This document shows positions 9,590 through 18,125 of a stretch of DNA of 64,000 nucleotides, piece after piece. The notes beneath the pieces were generated by a model. It saw nothing but the letters and a program-made list of their open reading frames with translations, was not told the DNA's origin and ran no database searches. The stretch is from positions 44,827 to 108,826 of the forward strand of contig JAJEFK010000026.1 in assembly GCA_022820505.1 (NCBI GenBank), given 5' to 3'. The DNA is from Acidimicrobiia bacterium. Its GTDB lineage: Bacteria > Actinomycetota > Acidimicrobiia > Acidimicrobiales > Poriferisodalaceae. The number at the start of each line of letters is the position of its first letter. Within the stretch, counting starts at the first letter, position 1. The translations under genes were made by a program, and so were the position numbers.

Positions 9590-10678
9590 GTGTCACGTCC
9601 GACTCGCGAGGAGCAGATGCCGCCCGACGGCAAGATCACTGAGCTCGCGCCCGACGTGCGCCGGCTGCAGCTGCCGATGTCGATGCCCGGTCTCGGGCAC
9701 GTGAACTGCTACATCCTTGACGACGATCGCGGCGCCGCCCTCGTCGATCCCGGTCTGCCGGGGCCGGCCAACTGGAAGGCGCTGATGGCGGGGCTGGCCG
9801 AAGCCGAGGTGCCGCCGGAGCGCATCCACTCGATCATCGTCACCCACAGCCATCCGGATCACTTCGGGGCTGCGGGGCGCTTCCACCGCGAGTACGGCGC
9901 CGATGTTGTGACCCACAGGCATTTCCGGCTGTGGTGGGACACCGCCGACGAGGACGAGGAAGCGCTGGAGCAGGTGTCCTCCGACGGCGAGAACAACGAG
10001 CTCGTGGCCGACCCGGTCTACGGCGGGCGCGACACCGGTCCGGGCGGCCCCACACCATGGGGCGGTCAGCGCTACAAGATGCCCATCCGGGCCAAGCTCG
10101 GCTATTGGGCGATGCGCAATGGTTGGGGCGGGCGCTGGTTCGCCACACCGCACCCCACGCATCACGTCGAAGATGCCGACCGGATCAAGCTGGCGCGGCG
10201 TGAGTTCGTGGCAGTGCACACCCCCGGGCACACCATCGATCACCTGTGCCTGTTCGATCCCGAGGGCGGGCTGATGATCTGCGGCGACCATGTCCTGCCC
10301 ACGATCACGCCGCACATCTCGGGTATCACCACGGCGCGTGACCCGCTGAAGGACTTCTTCACCAGCCTCGACCGGGTCGCCAGCTTCGACGGCGTGACGG
10401 TGGGCTTGCCGGCCCACGGCCAGCCGTTCACTGACCTGTCGGGGCGAGTGGATGACATCAAGCGTCACCACAACGAGCGCCTGGACCTGCTTCGCACCTC
10501 CTCGGACCGGCTCGGCCGTGCCCCGGTGCAGGACTACATGAAGCAGCTGTTCAAGGAGCGTTCGTGGGGCCCGATGGCCGAGAGTGAGACGTTCGCTCAC
10601 CTCGAGCATCTGCGCTACATCGGCGAAGTCAGCGTCTCCCGGCGCGCCGATGACGTGCTCGAATACGAGTTCGACTGA
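9590..10678 (+). CDS. MBL-fold metallo-hydrolase
   Basis: IIVTHSHPDHFGAAGRF...VAVHTPGHTIDHLCLF...ICGDHVLP. Confidence 0.9.
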   Translation: MSRPTREEQMPPDGKITELAPDVRRLQLPMSMPGLGHVNCYILDDDRGAALVDPGLPGPANWKALMAGLAEAEVPPERIHSIIVTHSHPDHFGAAGRFHREYGADVVTHRHFRLWWDTADEDEEALEQVSSDGENNELVADPVYGGRDTGPGGPTPWGGQRYKMPIRAKLGYWAMRNGWGGRWFATPHPTHHVEDADRIKLARREFVAVHTPGHTIDHLCLFDPEGGLMICGDHVLPTITPHISGITTARDPLKDFFTSLDRVASFDGVTVGLPAHGQPFTDLSGRVDDIKRHHNERLDLLRTSSDRLGRAPVQDYMKQLFKERSWGPMAESETFAHLEHLRYIGEVSVSRRADDVLEYEFD

Positions 10679-10790
10679 AAATAACTTGACACGACCTGCC
10701 GGGACGTGGTGCTGTTGGCGCCGCTGCGGCCTATCGTCGGGTATCCGCAGCTGGCCACCAGCCCCGACCATCCACCGGATTGGATCCCCA

Positions 10791-11033
10791 ATGTTCGACC
10801 ACGGCGCCTACACCACAGCGCGTGCCTGCGGGTATCGCGTACGGGTGCCGGCAACTGGCGTGCGTTGTTGGCGGCCCATCACCCGCATGCGGGAGCGCGG
10901 CACGGCCATCGGCCAATTCGCGGCGGTGGGTCCCATGCCGGTCATGTTCCAGCATGCGGTGCGCGGTCACGGTGCCAACCCGACGGCAACGACCAAGCGT
11001 CACCACCTGCGGCCTTCGGAGTATCTGATGTAG
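10791..11033 (+). CDS. Possible small hypothetical protein
   Basis: 80-codon ORF with GC-biased third positions between a TTGACA box and a terminator; other frames are also open. Confidence 0.3.
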   Translation: MFDHGAYTTARACGYRVRVPATGVRCWRPITRMRERGTAIGQFAAVGPMPVMFQHAVRGHGANPTATTKRHHLRPSEYLM

Positions 11034-11059
11034 TCCACTGAGACACCAGAACTCTCCGA

Positions 11060-11091
11060 ACGGCCGCTGGGACAACCCGGCGGCCGTTTTT
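11060..11091 (+). terminator. Rho-independent terminator
   Basis: ACGGCCGC ctgggacaacccg-type loop GCGGCCGT followed by TTTTT. Confidence 0.85.
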
Positions 11092-11169
11092 CGTTTCCGG
11101 TACACGCACCGACACCACTGCCCCTCAACCACCACCACTTCGCAACCCACACGACACAGGAGAAAGCTC

Positions 11170-11523
11170 ATGCTGGAACTGGTCATCGACAACACCGACA
11201 ACGCCGCGGCCCTCACCAATGAGGGTTGGCGCGCACGGGGTCGCTGCCGCGACCTCGTGGGCACCCTGACGCCGCTGTTCTTCTCGGAGAACTTCTACGA
11301 GATCGCTCGCGCCAAGGCCATCTGCTCGGCCTGCCCGGTGATGAGCGAGTGCTTCGACGCCGCCAAGGCACGCCACGAGCCATGGGGCGTGTGGGGCGGC
11401 GAGCTCTTCGAGAACGGGCGCGTCTGCAGCGACAAACGCCCGCGCGGCCGGCCGCCCAGGAGCGGCCACCCGCAACTCGTGATCGAGGAGGTGCCGCTGC
11501 CTCCCGACTTGGCCCGCGCCTGA
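11170..11523 (+). CDS. WhiB-family iron-sulfur transcriptional regulator
   Basis: GRCRDL...FSENFYEIARAKAICSACPVMSECFDAAKARHEPWGVWGGEL. Confidence 0.92.
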   Translation: MLELVIDNTDNAAALTNEGWRARGRCRDLVGTLTPLFFSENFYEIARAKAICSACPVMSECFDAAKARHEPWGVWGGELFENGRVCSDKRPRGRPPRSGHPQLVIEEVPLPPDLARA

Positions 11524-11544
11524 GTCTTCCCCTGCTCAGGCGCG
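11515..11544 (+). terminator. Perfect hairpin overlapping the whiB stop codon (no T-tract)
   Basis: CGCGCCTGAG tcttcccctg CTCAGGCGCG. Confidence 0.5.
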
Positions 11545-11652
11545 TCCTCCGAGTGGACCGAGCCTCTGCCACGGGTCCCTCTGCTGGGTCTGCCGACCCC
11601 CTCCGGCAAGCCCGGCACCAAGGCCTGCACTGCCCCCGCAGGCCTCATCGAG

Positions 11653-11718
11653 ACGGCCCGCCCCGGCGGACTGAGGCTGCCCGAAATGGGCGGCCGGCAG
11701 CCCCGGGGCGGGCCGTCG
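11653..11718 (+). other. Large intergenic inverted repeat (15-bp arms) with nested GCCCgaaatGGGC hairpin
   Basis: GACGGCCCGCCCCGG ... CCGGGGCGGGCCGTC. Confidence 0.75.
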
Positions 11719-11820
11719 AGCGGTGATGCGATGCGGCCATCGCGGTTCGTCGGCGCAGCCCCGTCGCCGTTGCCGTCCTGAATCAATCGCCGCAAGGGGC
11801 GCAAGTAGCCTCGCCCCTGC

Positions 11821-12558
11821 ATGGAGTCACGGGGTGGCGCACGCTGGCGAACACAGCTCAGGGGCTGGCGCGGCGGGCTGTTCGCTCTGCTCGGCCTCTA
11901 CGCACTCGGTGCGACCGTGTTCCTGCTGGCGGGCGGCGGTCAACCCGCCATGACCTCGCTGGTGGCGATGGAAGCCGAGGTCGAGGGCGGCGAGGCTGCA
12001 GCCGACTCCGGCCAATCCAGTTCGGTCGACGCGTCCACTGCCGACGGCGCTGCAACCGATGCGGCCGCGTCGGTTTCCACAGCCACAGCGCCCGAACCGC
12101 CTCCGGCATGCAGTGACATCGACCCCGTCGAGCATGACGTGGATGCGCGCCTGACCGGCGTGCACGCGCTGGGCTTCGTGACGCTCGAAGAACAACCGGC
12201 AGCGTTCGCCGGGTATGAGGGCTGCCCGCTCATCGTGAACTTCTTCGCGTCGTGGTGCGTGCCCTGCGTCACTGAGATGCCCGACTTCGAACGCTTCTGG
12301 AATGAGTACGGCACGCAGGTCGCGGTGCTGGGTCTGGCAGCCAATGATCGGCTGGAAGACGCCATTGCCACGGTGATCGACCGCGGCGTGACCTACCCCA
12401 CCGGGCTCGACGAGGGTGAGCTGTTCATCGACTTCGGCGGGCTGGGCATGCCCACCACGGTGTTCGTGTCGCCCGAAGGCCAGATTCTCGAGACACACAG
12501 CGGCCTGCTCACCCTCGAAGACATCACCACCCGAGCAGAGGAGCACTTCGGTCTATGA
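11821..12558 (+). CDS. Membrane-anchored TlpA-like thioredoxin-fold protein
   Basis: N-terminal TM; CPLIVNFFASWCVPCVTEMPDFERF...GMPTTVFVSPEGQI. Confidence 0.88.
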   Translation: MESRGGARWRTQLRGWRGGLFALLGLYALGATVFLLAGGGQPAMTSLVAMEAEVEGGEAAADSGQSSSVDASTADGAATDAAASVSTATAPEPPPACSDIDPVEHDVDARLTGVHALGFVTLEEQPAAFAGYEGCPLIVNFFASWCVPCVTEMPDFERFWNEYGTQVAVLGLAANDRLEDAIATVIDRGVTYPTGLDEGELFIDFGGLGMPTTVFVSPEGQILETHSGLLTLEDITTRAEEHFGL

Positions 12559-12583
12559 GCCCGAAGAAAGGACACAGCGGTCT

Positions 12584-13501
12584 ATGAACAGCGCTCGACT
12601 CACCTTCGCCTTCACCGCTGGCATCGTGGCCACGGTGAACCCGTGCGGCTTCGCCATGCTGCCCGCGTACCTGTCGTTCTTCTTGGGCATCGACCGCCGA
12701 GCCAGCGGGGGCAGCGCCCGCGCCGGCGTCGGCCGGGCGCTGGCCACCGGTGCCGTCGTCACCACCGGCATCGTGGTGGTCTTCGGCATCGTCGGCATTG
12801 CGCTGTCGGCGGGTCTGAGCGCCTTGCGCGACTACGTGCCGTGGGCAGCCATCGTGATCGGTGTCGGCCTCATCGCACTCGGTGTCGCCATCCTCGCCGG
12901 CTTCCGCCTCACGGCGTACTTGCCCAAGTTCGAGCGGGGCGCCTCGGGCCGGGATGTGCGCTCGCTCTTCCTGTTCGGCGTCAGCTACGCCGTGGCGTCG
13001 GTGTCATGCGGGCTGGCGACATTCCTGGTGGTGGTCACCGCTTCGGCCGGCGACGACAGCTTCGTCGGCGGCATCGTGTCGTTCGTGCTGTATGCGCTCG
13101 GCATGGGCCTGGTGCTCACCTCGCTGGCCGTCAGCCTGGCGCTGGCTCGCGGCTGGCTGCTGAGCAAGCTCCGCGTGCTCATGCGCTACACCGACACGAT
13201 CGCGGCAGTGCTGATGATCGCCGCCGGTGCGTTCACCATCTGGTACTGGTTCATCGACCTGACCGACCGCGGCGGCGACGGGCTGGTGGTGACGGTCGAA
13301 CGGTGGAGCAGCAGCCTGAGCAACTGGGTCGCCTCGGTCGGCGGGCTGCGGCTGGGTCTCGTAATGAGCATCGTGCTCGCCATCGGCGGCATGGCCATGC
13401 TCGTGTCGGGGCGCGGCGGCGACGACTCGGCGGCGACGGACCTCGCAGATGAGTCCTCAGGACCGGACCAAGCGGGCAGTGCCGCTGAGGTGCTGAACTA
13501 A
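12584..13501 (+). CDS. ccdA: Cytochrome c biogenesis protein CcdA family
   Basis: FTAGIVATVNPCGFAMLPAYLSFFLG...SVSCGLATFLVVV. Confidence 0.9.
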   Translation: MNSARLTFAFTAGIVATVNPCGFAMLPAYLSFFLGIDRRASGGSARAGVGRALATGAVVTTGIVVVFGIVGIALSAGLSALRDYVPWAAIVIGVGLIALGVAILAGFRLTAYLPKFERGASGRDVRSLFLFGVSYAVASVSCGLATFLVVVTASAGDDSFVGGIVSFVLYALGMGLVLTSLAVSLALARGWLLSKLRVLMRYTDTIAAVLMIAAGAFTIWYWFIDLTDRGGDGLVVTVERWSSSLSNWVASVGGLRLGLVMSIVLAIGGMAMLVSGRGGDDSAATDLADESSGPDQAGSAAEVLN

Positions 13502-13507
13502 GCCACC

Positions 13508-14206
13508 GTGGCACTGCACCTGAAGGACCGCACGCTTCTCGACGCGGAGCGGCCATTTGCCGAGCTGCTCGGCCGTCCGGGTGTGACCGAGGTGCTGCAA
13601 CTCCGTTCGCGATTCGGCTTCATGGCGTTTCACGGCGGGTGGCTCGAAGAGGTCACCGACGACATCGCCTCGGCGGCCGCCGAGCGCAGCGGCGCCTCGG
13701 TGTATGCGTGCCTGCAGGGCCCCGACGATCAGTGGCACCTGCCCAGCCACTGCTTCGATCCCGCAGACTCGCCGGTGCTGCGCGAGTTCCTCGACCATGT
13801 GGATGTCGTCGTGGCAGTCCACGGATTCGGCAGCCCCCGGCTGCTGCGAGCGGTGCTGCTGGGCGGGCGCAACCGGACGCTGGCGGCCCATGTCGCGGTG
13901 CATCTGATCGGGCGGCTGCCGCACTACGAGGTTCTGCACCGTCTCGACGAGATCCCCAAGACGCTGGCCGGCCAGCACCCGCGCAACCCGTGCAACCTGC
14001 CCCGTGGCGGCGGCGTCCAGATCGAGCTGCCGCCGCGCATCCGCGGCAAGAGCCCGATGTGGACCGGATTCCGCGGCCCCGGACGGGTGCCCCATCACGA
14101 AGCGCTCATCGAAGGCTTGGCTGCGGCGGCCCGTGCATGGACGGCCTCGGAGGACTCGCACGGCGCCGGCAGCGAGCTGGTGCCCGAGCCTGCTCTGGCC
14201 GACTGA
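13508..14206 (+). CDS. Poly-gamma-glutamate hydrolase family (DUF867-like)
   Basis: FMAFHGGWLEEVTDDIASAAAERSGASVYACLQG...VVVAVHGFG...LLGGRNRTLAAHV; GTG start. Confidence 0.75.
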   Translation: MALHLKDRTLLDAERPFAELLGRPGVTEVLQLRSRFGFMAFHGGWLEEVTDDIASAAAERSGASVYACLQGPDDQWHLPSHCFDPADSPVLREFLDHVDVVVAVHGFGSPRLLRAVLLGGRNRTLAAHVAVHLIGRLPHYEVLHRLDEIPKTLAGQHPRNPCNLPRGGGVQIELPPRIRGKSPMWTGFRGPGRVPHHEALIEGLAAAARAWTASEDSHGAGSELVPEPALAD

Positions 14207-14216
14207 GACGCCCTCG

Positions 14217-14633
14217 ATGTCATTGCGCGTCGCAGCCACGGTTGCGGCAGCAGGAATCGTCGGTGCCGCCGTGCGCTGGAGCGTCGCCACGCAGATCGAC
14301 GACAACTGGGCGCTGCTCATCGTCAACGTGATCGGCTGCGGCGTCGTGGGCTGGGCCACCGCCCGGCACGAGCAGACCCGACACCGCAGGCTGGTTCAGC
14401 CCCGCATCAGCAGCGCCAGTCGAAGTGCTGCCGGCCCGCCGCCCGGGCTGACGGTCGGCTTCTGCGGGGCGCTGACCAGCATGTCAGCGCTCGCGCTGCA
14501 GCTCGCGACGCACCTCGACGACGGCCGTATCGCCACCGCGGGCGCATGGCTCGGCCTGACGGCCGCGGCGTGCACTGCTGCTTTTGTGATGAGCCGCCTC
14601 GCGGTCGTATTCGCCTGCGGCACACGGCCATGA
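14217..14633 (+). CDS. crcB: Fluoride channel subunit CrcB (copy 1)
   Basis: GIVGAAVRWSV...LLIVNVIGCGVVGW...VGFCGALTSMSALALQL. Confidence 0.85.
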   Translation: MSLRVAATVAAAGIVGAAVRWSVATQIDDNWALLIVNVIGCGVVGWATARHEQTRHRRLVQPRISSASRSAAGPPPGLTVGFCGALTSMSALALQLATHLDDGRIATAGAWLGLTAAACTAAFVMSRLAVVFACGTRP

Positions 14634-14959
14634 CGGTGCTCGCCACAGCGGTCGGTTTCGGCGTGGCGGCCGCCATCGGCACGTTGCTCCGCTGGCGAGC
14701 GAGCACCACGCTCGGGCCGGGCGGGACGCTGCTCATCAACATCGCAGGGGCCTTCGCACTCGGCCTGCTCGCAAGCGCGTCAGGCGCCGCAGCAACCATC
14801 TTCGCCACCGCGGGCCTCGGGGCCCTCACCACGGTGTCAGGCATCCTCCCCGAGAGCGCACGTCTCATGCGAGCCAGCCCGCTGCTCGCACTCGGCTACG
14901 TCTCGCTCACCATCACCGGCGCAACCGCCGCAGCCACGCTCGGCCTCCGACTCGTCTAG
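14630..14959 (+). CDS. crcB: Fluoride channel subunit CrcB (copy 2)
   Basis: AAAIGTLLRWRAS...GTLLINIAGAFALGLL...ATAGLGALTTVSGI; start overlaps previous stop (ATGA). Confidence 0.85.
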   Translation: MTVLATAVGFGVAAAIGTLLRWRASTTLGPGGTLLINIAGAFALGLLASASGAAATIFATAGLGALTTVSGILPESARLMRASPLLALGYVSLTITGATAAATLGLRLV

Positions 14960-14983
14960 CGCCAGCCAGCTGGCCGGTGCGGT

Positions 14984-16237
14984 TCAGGCCGGGGCGGGGA
15001 TCTCGGTGAAGTTGAGCCAGGGGTGGAGCACTTCTGGTACGGAGATGGAGCCGTCGGGCTGCTGGTGGTTCTCCATGATGAACACGAGCGTGCGGCCGAC
15101 GGCGCATGCCGTGCCGTTCAGGGTGTGGACCAGCCCTTGGCCGTCCTCGTCGAACCAGCGGGTGCCGAGGCGCCGGGCTGAGTAATCGGTGTAGTTCGAG
15201 CACGAGGTGACCTCGCGGTAGGCGCGCTCGGACGGCAGCCATACCTCGAGGTCGTACTTCTTGGCCGCCGCAGCGCCTAGGTCGCCGGCCGCCACGTTGA
15301 TCACCCGGTAGGGCAGGTCGAGCGAGCCGACGATCTCCTCCTGGATGGCGCGCAGCGCCTCCAGCTCGTCCCAGCTCGTGTCGGAGTCGCAGAACGAGAA
15401 CATCTCCACTTTGTCGAACTGGTGGACCCGGAAGATGCCGCGGGTGTCCTTGCCGTACGTGCCGGCCTCGCGCCGGAAGCACGATGAGAACCCGGCATAG
15501 CGCAACGGCAGCCCAGCCCGCTCCAGCCGCTCGCCCCGGTGCAGGCCCGCCAGCGCCACCTCCGAGGTGCCGATCAGGAACAGGTCGTCGCCGTCGATCT
15601 CGTACACCTGGTGACGGTCGGCGGGGAAGAACCCGGCCTCGACCATCATCTCCTCGCGCACGAGCACCGGCGGCACGACAGGCAGGAAGCCGTTGCGCTC
15701 CAGCAGGTCCATCGTCCACTGCACGAGGGCGAACTCCAGCCGCACCGCCGCGCCCTTCAGGTAGGCGAACCGCGAGCCGCTGTTGCGGGCACCGCTCTCG
15801 GAGTCGACCAGGCCGGCCAGCGCACCGATCTCGGCATGGTCGTGAGCAGGCGGATCGCCTCGCTCCCCCACCTCACGCACCGTCTCGAAGTGCTCCTCGC
15901 CGCCGGACGGCACCTCGGCCGCGGCCGGGTTGGGCACCTGCAGCGCCAGCTCGGTTCGCCGCTCGACGGCCTCCCGCTCGGCGACCTCCAGGCGCTCCAC
16001 GTCGTCCTTGAGGCGCGCCGCCTCCGCGATCTTCGCCGGACGCTCGTCGGGAGCCGCCCGCCCGATGTCTCGCGATGCGGCGTTCTGCGCCGCCCGCGCC
16101 TGCTCAGCCTGATGGGTGACTGACCGCCACGCCTCGTCTGCCGCGAGCACGTCGTCGATGAACTCCAGCGAGGCGCCCTTGCGGGCAGCGCCATCGCGGT
16201 ATGCGGCGTCCTCGCGAAGCCGGCGGAGGTCGATCAC
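14984..16237 (-). CDS. serS: Seryl-tRNA synthetase
   Basis: VIDLRRLREDAAYRDGAARKG...VPPVLVREEMMVEAGFFP...CFRREAGTYGKDTRGIFRVHQFDKVEMFSF...NGTACAVGRTLVFIMENHQQPDGSISVPEVLHPW. Confidence 0.97.
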   Translation of the reverse strand: MIDLRRLREDAAYRDGAARKGASLEFIDDVLAADEAWRSVTHQAEQARAAQNAASRDIGRAAPDERPAKIAEAARLKDDVERLEVAEREAVERRTELALQVPNPAAAEVPSGGEEHFETVREVGERGDPPAHDHAEIGALAGLVDSESGARNSGSRFAYLKGAAVRLEFALVQWTMDLLERNGFLPVVPPVLVREEMMVEAGFFPADRHQVYEIDGDDLFLIGTSEVALAGLHRGERLERAGLPLRYAGFSSCFRREAGTYGKDTRGIFRVHQFDKVEMFSFCDSDTSWDELEALRAIQEEIVGSLDLPYRVINVAAGDLGAAAAKKYDLEVWLPSERAYREVTSCSNYTDYSARRLGTRWFDEDGQGLVHTLNGTACAVGRTLVFIMENHQQPDGSISVPEVLHPWLNFTEIPAPA

Positions 16238-16332
16238 GCCGGCCGAAGCTACCGGCCCCGCCCGCGTCCCAGCCCTCGGGAGGCGAGCCGGCGGTGCTTG
16301 CGCTGGCCAGTGGCGGCCGCGAGGATCGCCGG

Positions 16333-18087
16333 ATGCCCGAACAAGCACCGACCTCCTCCCGGCACATTCGCTTCGAGGCTGACGACAAGCCACCGTTGCC
16401 GCTCACCGCAGGGCTGGGATTGCAGTTCGCAGTTCTGGCCATCGCCGGTGTCGTGCTGACGCCTGCGATCGTCGTCCGGGCTGCCGGCGGAACCGACGCA
16501 TACCTGACGTGGGCCGTGTTCGCCGCCGCGGCAATCAGCGGCATCAGCACGATCCTGCAGGCCGTCCGGCTCGGCCGCATAGGCGCCGGGTACGTGCTGC
16601 TGATGGGCACCTCCGGCGCCTTCATCGCCGTCTGCGTCACTGCCCTCACCGACGGCGGGCCGGGCCTGCTGGCCAGCCTCGTCGTGGCCTCATCGCTGTT
16701 CCAGTTCCTGCTCGCGACGAAGCTGTCGCTCTTTCGGCGGCTGCTGACGCCGACTGTGGCAGGCACCGTGGTCATGCTCATCGCCGTGACGGTGATGCCG
16801 CTCATCTTCGACATGGTGACGGCCTCGCCTGAAGGCAGTGCAGCGGCGAGTGCTCCGCTGAGCGCGCTCGCCGCCATGGGCGTCATCATCGTCATCGCGC
16901 TGAAGGCCAGGGGCAGCCTGAGGCTGTGGGCGCCGGTCATCGGCATCGTCGCCGGATCGATCGTCGCGGCGCTCTTCGGGCTGTACGACTTCGACCGGGT
17001 CACAGAGGCAGGCTGGATCGGCCTGCCCGACGGTGGCTGGCCCGGCTTCGACTTCTCGTTCGGCGCCGAATTCTGGGGCTTGCTTCCCGCGTTCATCTTC
17101 GTCACGCTCATCGGCGCCGTCGAGACCATCGGCGACTCGGTCGCCATCCAGCGTGTGTCGTGGCGCCGGCCCCGGGCCGTCGACTACCGGGCCGTGCAGG
17201 GCGCCGTGGCCGCTGACGGCACCGGCAACCTGCTGTCGGGACTGGCAGGCACCGTGCCGAACACCACCTACTCCACCAGCATCTCCATCACCGAGCTGAC
17301 CGGCGTGGCGGCGCGCCGGGTGGGCGTGGCCATCGGCATCTCATTCATCGTGATGGCGTTCGTGCCCAAGCTGCTGGCCCTGGTGCTGGCTGTGCCTGAC
17401 GCAGTGGTCGCGGCCTACGTGACCGTGCTGCTGGCGCTGCTGTTCGTGGTGGGCATGAAGATCGTGATCGCCGACGCCACCGACTACCGCCGGGGGCTGA
17501 TTGCGGGCTTCTCGTTCTGGATCGGCGTGGGCTTTCAGAACAACCAGATCTTCCCCGAGTACCTGTCTGACTTTGCGGGCGGCTTCCTCCAGAACGGCAT
17601 GACCGCCGGCGGGCTCACCGCCATCGTTCTGACGCTGTTCGATGAGGTCACGCGGGCCCGTCCCCAGCGGTTGCGCTGCGATCTGGCGGCGTCGGCGCTG
17701 CCGCAGGTTCGCTTGTTCGTGGGCCGCTTCGCAGACCGCAACGGCTGGAGCCGAGCGATGTCAGACCGTCTCGACGCAGTGGCCGAGGAAGCGCTGCTGA
17801 CGCTGATCGAGGTCGAACGGCCTGCGGGCGCTGGCGAGGGTCGCAACTTGCGGCTGACAGCGAGCAAGCAGGACGGCGGCGCCGTGCTCGAGTTCGTGGC
17901 CACCGCCAGCGGGGAGAACATCGAGGACCGGCTCGCCGTGCTGGATGCCCACAGCGTAGAACGGCCTGTCGAGCGGGACCTCTCGCTTCGAGTGCTGCAG
18001 CATCACGCCGCATCGGTGAACCATCAGCAATATCACGAGGTGGATATCGTGACCGTCCACGTCGACGTGCCCGATCCAAGAGGCTGA
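16333..18087 (+). CDS. NCS2-like (uracil/xanthine family) permease with C-terminal RsbW/HATPase-like domain
   Basis: Multi-TM permease with GAVETIGDSVAIQRVSWRRPRAVDYRAVQGAVAADGTGNLLSGLAGTVPNTTYSTSI; C-terminal ~140-aa soluble domain. Confidence 0.85.
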   Translation: MPEQAPTSSRHIRFEADDKPPLPLTAGLGLQFAVLAIAGVVLTPAIVVRAAGGTDAYLTWAVFAAAAISGISTILQAVRLGRIGAGYVLLMGTSGAFIAVCVTALTDGGPGLLASLVVASSLFQFLLATKLSLFRRLLTPTVAGTVVMLIAVTVMPLIFDMVTASPEGSAAASAPLSALAAMGVIIVIALKARGSLRLWAPVIGIVAGSIVAALFGLYDFDRVTEAGWIGLPDGGWPGFDFSFGAEFWGLLPAFIFVTLIGAVETIGDSVAIQRVSWRRPRAVDYRAVQGAVAADGTGNLLSGLAGTVPNTTYSTSISITELTGVAARRVGVAIGISFIVMAFVPKLLALVLAVPDAVVAAYVTVLLALLFVVGMKIVIADATDYRRGLIAGFSFWIGVGFQNNQIFPEYLSDFAGGFLQNGMTAGGLTAIVLTLFDEVTRARPQRLRCDLAASALPQVRLFVGRFADRNGWSRAMSDRLDAVAEEALLTLIEVERPAGAGEGRNLRLTASKQDGGAVLEFVATASGENIEDRLAVLDAHSVERPVERDLSLRVLQHHAASVNHQQYHEVDIVTVHVDVPDPRG

Positions 18088-18125
18088 GCCCCGGGCCCGC
18101 GCAGGCACCGCAGGGGGACGCTCCC

